Part shown: positions 60,001-64,000 of the stretch, piece after piece
How the letters are laid out: each line of letters begins with the position of its first letter
How positions within the stretch are numbered: the stretch's first letter is position 1
The notes under the pieces: generated by a model
Databases searched by the model: none
The model's input: the letters and a program-made list of their open reading frames with translations, nothing else
What the model was told of the DNA's origin: nothing
Program-made: the position numbers and the translations under genes
Assembly (NCBI GenBank): GCA_001584585.1
Contig: LSYV01000097.1
Span: forward strand, 97,145 to 161,144
Source of the DNA: Gonium pectorale
Lineage: Eukaryota; Chlorophyta; Chlorophyceae; Chlamydomonadales; Volvocaceae
Length of the DNA stretch: 64,000 bases
Direction of reading: 5' to 3'

Positions 60001-63000
60001 ATCGGGACACCGTTGGCAGCCGCAGGGGCCTCGCCCGGCTCGGCATGTGCACTCGCAAAGACCTCGGAGCTGGGCCGCAGGATTGCGGCGAGCTCCGCAG
60101 CAGCCTCGCTGACTCTCGAAGGGTGAGCGGCACCTGAAGGCCCTGCCGGTGGCGGAGGCGGGCCGGCGGACTTGAAGGCACCGCGGCCAGTTGCGCTGAT
60201 GCGCCCGGCGGGTAGTGCGGTCCGCTTGCGGCGGGACGGGGCAAGGGTGGGCTGCTGCTCGCTCTCCTGCGCCAACGCCGCCAAAGTACGGGGATCCGGC
60301 GTCCTGCGGCATACATTTAGGAGGCAAGGCAGCAGAGAATTCACGGATCATGGGCAATGAGGCAATTCTACAGCTGAAGTTAAATCGCTGTAAGCGCACG
60401 GATCCGGCCTCCAAACGCCCCCCAGCACGCAGCAAGCCTAGCTCGCAGCTATTGGGGTGGTGGTGCTTGTGGCAGAACGGTGATGCACTTAGTACCCTAT
60501 GGGAGCCGGCCGGCCCTACTTCGCTATATGTGCTGAGTCCGAAGCTCAGCAAACAGTATCCCCGCTTCGTGTATCGTACCTTGCCCGCCGACTGCCCCAC
60601 GCTGCACCGGCAGCTCCACCGGCGCTGCTGCGACGCAAGCCCCCGCCGGTGGAGCGAACTAAGTCCGCTGCCCCGCCAGCGCTGGCGAAGCGTCGGCCGC
60701 TCCGATGCGCCCCCACCAGCGCGGACGTCTTGAGCGCCCGCAGCGCCACTGCACCGCTGTTGCTGCCCGGCTCCGTAACGAGGTTCGCCGGCCTCACGGC
60801 GTGCGGGCCCGCGGCGCCTGGCTGTGCGCCCATTCCCCCGGTAGACCACCGGCAGCGCCGTGGGGCTGCCCACAGCACCCGGTTGGCTGCCAGCGCCCCG
60901 CCCGCAGACGATCCCGAAGCCGCCACCATGAGCGGCGTGGAGGACGGTGAGCTGACCTCAAAGATGCCACCGTTCCTCGTCCGCCGCCGCTCACCGCCAG
61001 CTCCGGTAGGGAGCGGAATACTTGCAGGCGGCACCGCTGCAGCAGCCGCTGCGGCAACTGATGCGTAGGCTGCCACAGCAGCGCTGTAGCGGTCCTGGGC
61101 GGTCGTGCCACCCGGCGTGTTGGATGCGCGACGGGGCAGCACGCTGCCCCCTCCGCCACCTAGAGTGACCCACGCGGCCGCAGCTGTTGCCTCCCGTCCA
61201 GCACTCTTGCGGGCCGCTGAAGCCTTATGCCCAGCACTAACGGCCCGAGCCCGGGGTTCAGCCCCTTCCGCTGAGGCGCCCGCCACGTCGGAGTTGGAGC
61301 CTTGCTGGCCACGGCCACCTGCCCCAATCCTACCCGGTGGTGTCCATGCCCGTCTGTCACCGGGTGCACCGCCGCTGGCACCTCCAGCACTGCGGCTGCC
61401 ACCGGCAAAGGCGGATTGCGAGCGCCCAGACGCGTGATGCTGCGGTAGGACGCCTGGTGGTGACGCAAAGCCGCTGCCAGAGCGACAACTTCGGCTGGGC
61501 TCAAGGAAAGTGCCCCCTGATGCACTCCGCTTGATTGGGTACGGTGGTGCAGCGGCGACGCCGGGCGGCGCATCACCAACGCTGCCGCTGAACATCGACG
61601 TTAGTGTGCAGGGCGCAGTCGGGTTTGAGGTCGGCGTTGTGTCGGCGTCGTCTCCCTGGTCCCCAGCGATAGCCTCCGCGCCGTCAGCAACTTCCGATGC
61701 AGTGTTGCGGGCATCAGCCACGGACGCGTCTCTCGAGCGGCGCTTGGACTGGGTGGGCGCGCCGGAGCGCTGGCGCGTAGGAGCCGAGGGAAAGCGTGGT
61801 GGCGGCGCCCGCACAGTGAGGGACTGACCACTGAGTGCCCGACAGTCATATGGCGGTGGCGAGGGGTAGCGCGTCATGTTCGTATTTCCACCAAAATTGC
61901 TGGCCACAGACGAAGCCACGACGCCAATTATGGAGTGGCCCTCGGGGGTAGGAGCCCTGTGAGCGCCCCCGCTGGTGTTGTGGAAGGTGGCATGTGCCGG
62001 CGGTGCAGCAGCACTCGGAACCGCCACAGATTCACCGGCTGCATGAGGCCGGCCGGTGGCATCGGCGTCACAGTCGACGGCTTCGGCTCCCGTGGCGTCG
62101 GCACCGTGCAAATCTGCTGGCACCGCTGCTGCGGCACCTGCAGCTGGGGATGTCCCTGCTCGCGCGTCTCGTTGGAACCTTGCTAGCCCCTCCAGAGTGG
62201 GATCGCTTTGCCGAACAATGGCAACCAGCAACGCAATTTCCTCCTCCATTTGTCGGACCTGAAACAAAGCAGGGCACATGTCGTTCTTACTGGCCAACTT
62301 CATGGGTACGGAGGACGGGCTAACTGCAAAAATCACATGTAACCAGGCTGACTTGCAACTCAAGCGGCATGACAAGGCACCGTTCCGCCGAAACGGATGA
62401 CGCACCTGCTCTTGCGCCGTCCTGTACGCTTCCTTCTCTGACGCGACGGCGCGGTCAAGAGCGCCGTTGCGGTTTCGTAGAAGTGTAGCCCGGGATTCCA
62501 GCTCTCGCACCAGTGCTGCGGTGAAGCCAGGTAAGCAAAGGACGTGCGTCAGCAAAGAGTGGCAAGATAAATAGATTCGAAGATGACCCAAGAAATAGTT
62601 GCTTTCGTCCGGGGACCCCTATCGAAAGGACCATGATCAACGCCACATTGCCTACCGTCTAGAAAGATTTGCTTCGGTGTGCCTACTACAAATACTTCTG
62701 GGTGTTGGTGGCAACCTTACCGGACTGCTCCTGTGCAAGACGCTCCGCTCCCGCCAGAGCCTCCTGCTGAGCCTCCGCCCGCCGTGTCATAGCCGCCAGC
62801 TGCCGGTCCTTCTCCGCCTTCCTGGAGTGGAGTGTTGCGTGCTCGCGCTGGCAAAGAGCACGCAACAGGAGGGCGACGGTGAGACTTGACCAAGGCTCCA
62901 CACGTTGAGTACGACGGAGGCAGCATCCTATGGTGGAAACGTAGGACCTCCATCCATGGTGCTACCCTGGAACCCTACCTGCAGCTTCGTCAGCGCTGTC

Positions 63001-63834
63001 GCCGTGTTCGCCGCCTCCTGCGTCACCCCGTCCAACTCACGACGAAGCCGCCCCTCTCGTAGAGCGGCCTCCCGCCTAGCCGCCTCAGCGGCCACCAAGG
63101 CCTCCTCGTAGCGCCGCCGTAGGGCAGTGAACTCCGATTGTACCTGCGTGCGGTGCATAAAGCTAGGCAAAACGACAAGGATGCTTCCGGTACAAGAACA
63201 CCACGTGCGCACCACTTGCGGCTGGACGGATGTCGCCATTCCTTACCGCTGACAATGCCCGCTCTCGCAGCTCCAAATCCGACTGCAGCTGGGATGCTTG
63301 CTTCTGCGCCGCTTCACGAGCAGCCTGGGGACAGTAAGCAGGGATTCAGCGACAGCTTTGAGCTCTAGACCCTATGGCGGTGCACAAACTGCTGTTCTGC
63401 GGAAGCGACATTATTACCAGCCGTGTGACTGCCCACGCTATGCATCTCTGAGACTGGGCCTCCCCTCACCTTGAGCTCCGCGTGCGAATTCCGCAGCTGT
63501 CGAAGCTCGGCGGAGACCTGATCCATAACAGGGCGAACGAATAGTGTATGACGGCTTCAGTACTGATACACAAGACACACAAGGCCTTGCGAGATGAGCT
63601 GCCATGTGAGAGGGCTGCCGAGCACTGCCGGTAGCAACTCACGTGTTCCGCTGTGGACAGTGTGCCGTCCAGGGTTTGCACCAGTTCGCGGTTGTGCGTC
63701 GCCAAGGTGTCGTTCACGCTGCGAGCTCTGGCCAGCCGTTCAAGGAGCTCCGCTTCACGCGCCGCCCGGTCGGCCTGCACTGCCATAAGCTGCCGGCGGA
63801 GCTCCCGCGGATCCTCTAGCGCATCTTGGAGCTC
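57006..63834 (-). CDS. very large coiled-coil and disordered protein of unknown function, 5' end beyond right edge
   Basis: Visible exons, in transcription order, join in phase: 63834-63643, 63517-63470, 63324-63247, 63143-62979, 62847-62721, 62515-62406, 62258-60580, 60303-57006. They give about 1,900 residues, with more upstream off the window. The first about 250 visible residues form an alpha-helical coiled coil (ELRRQLMAVQADRAAREAEL, FTALRRRYEEALVAAEAARR, MEEEIALLVAIVRQ). The rest is Ser/Pro/Ala/Gly-rich and disordered, with acidic patches (DDDYSDESESGAE, SLSHSSEYSDVWEED). A short motif, RTSLGPVxGxxSY, occurs twice: plus-strand DNA near 58550-58590 and 57153-57194. I do not recognise the family. 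The layout resembles scaffold proteins of basal body, axoneme or cytoskeleton, but no domain proves this. The stop at 57006-57008 follows PSGPASTAPFS. Confidence 0.72.
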
Positions 63835-64000
63835 CTGTGGCCAATAGAGAGGCGGACCGAGCAACGGTCAACAGCCAAGGCCTCGTAAAAAATATGCAGT
63901 ACGATAGCCGGCTGGGATCGACGACGCTGGCTGCAGAAATTGCAAGCAGAGCAACGAGGACTCCTCAATACGGCCTCCTGTCTTCACTTGGGCACTAATG
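63835..64000. other. intron of the large minus-strand gene at right edge
   Basis: Sequence upstream of the acceptor at 63835-63837 on the minus strand. No open coding segment was seen, so the next exon must lie beyond base 64000. Confidence 0.5.

Overview
The window is nuclear DNA from a flagellated green alga of the Chlamydomonas/volvocine kind. The evidence is GC-rich, intron-dense genes with GT-AG introns of roughly 60-900 bp, Ala/Gly/Pro/Ser-rich insertions inside otherwise conserved proteins, TGTAA-type polyadenylation signals 150-750 nt after several stop codons, and cilium genes (IFT20, a SPAG1-like factor). I saw no plasmid, phage, CRISPR or bacterial operon signature, and no tRNA or rRNA gene. 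Gene models were assembled by hand by joining open frames at splice sites and checking that phases match. Coordinates of internal exons are therefore inferences; reading frames and motifs are direct observations.

Layout, left to right. 1-162 (-) is the open start of an unrecognised protein running off the left edge. 712-5641 (+) is an IGHMBP2-type SF1 helicase with an R3H domain at its N-terminus. 7870-11114 (+) is a protein-kinase-like gene with a possible nuclease-like N-terminal module and several frame problems. 12509-16673 (+) is RUVBL2/Reptin. 17767-19058 (+) is a BIG BROTHER-like RING E3 ligase. 20975-22785 (-) is a disordered protein of unknown function. 23403-31028 (-) is an ABCB6/HMT1-type half ABC transporter with 14 exons. 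31757-34616 (-) is the coatomer delta subunit. 36040-37061 (+) is IFT20. 38175-40044 (+) is a SCAMP. 41011-45766 (+) is an Rtt106-like double-PH histone chaperone. 46659-48817 (-) is a CPBP (CAAX-type) intramembrane protease. 49094-53078 and 53249-56171 (+) together show the SPAG1 architecture (TPR blocks plus an RPAP3_C-like tail). 57006 to beyond 63834 (-) is a very large coiled-coil and disordered protein that enters from the right edge.

Most genes are unrelated housekeeping loci, as expected for a eukaryotic chromosome arm. Two functional threads connect some of them. RUVBL2 and SPAG1 are known partners in the R2SP chaperone complex, which works with HSP90 in assembling axonemal dyneins, and IFT20 is an intraflagellar-transport protein. 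Coatomer delta, SCAMP and IFT20 all act around Golgi or vesicle traffic. The least ordinary points are the permuted R3H-helicase, the disrupted kinase-like locus, the unresolved SPAG1 junction, the giant disordered protein with a repeated short motif, and a 37-bp intronic minisatellite.
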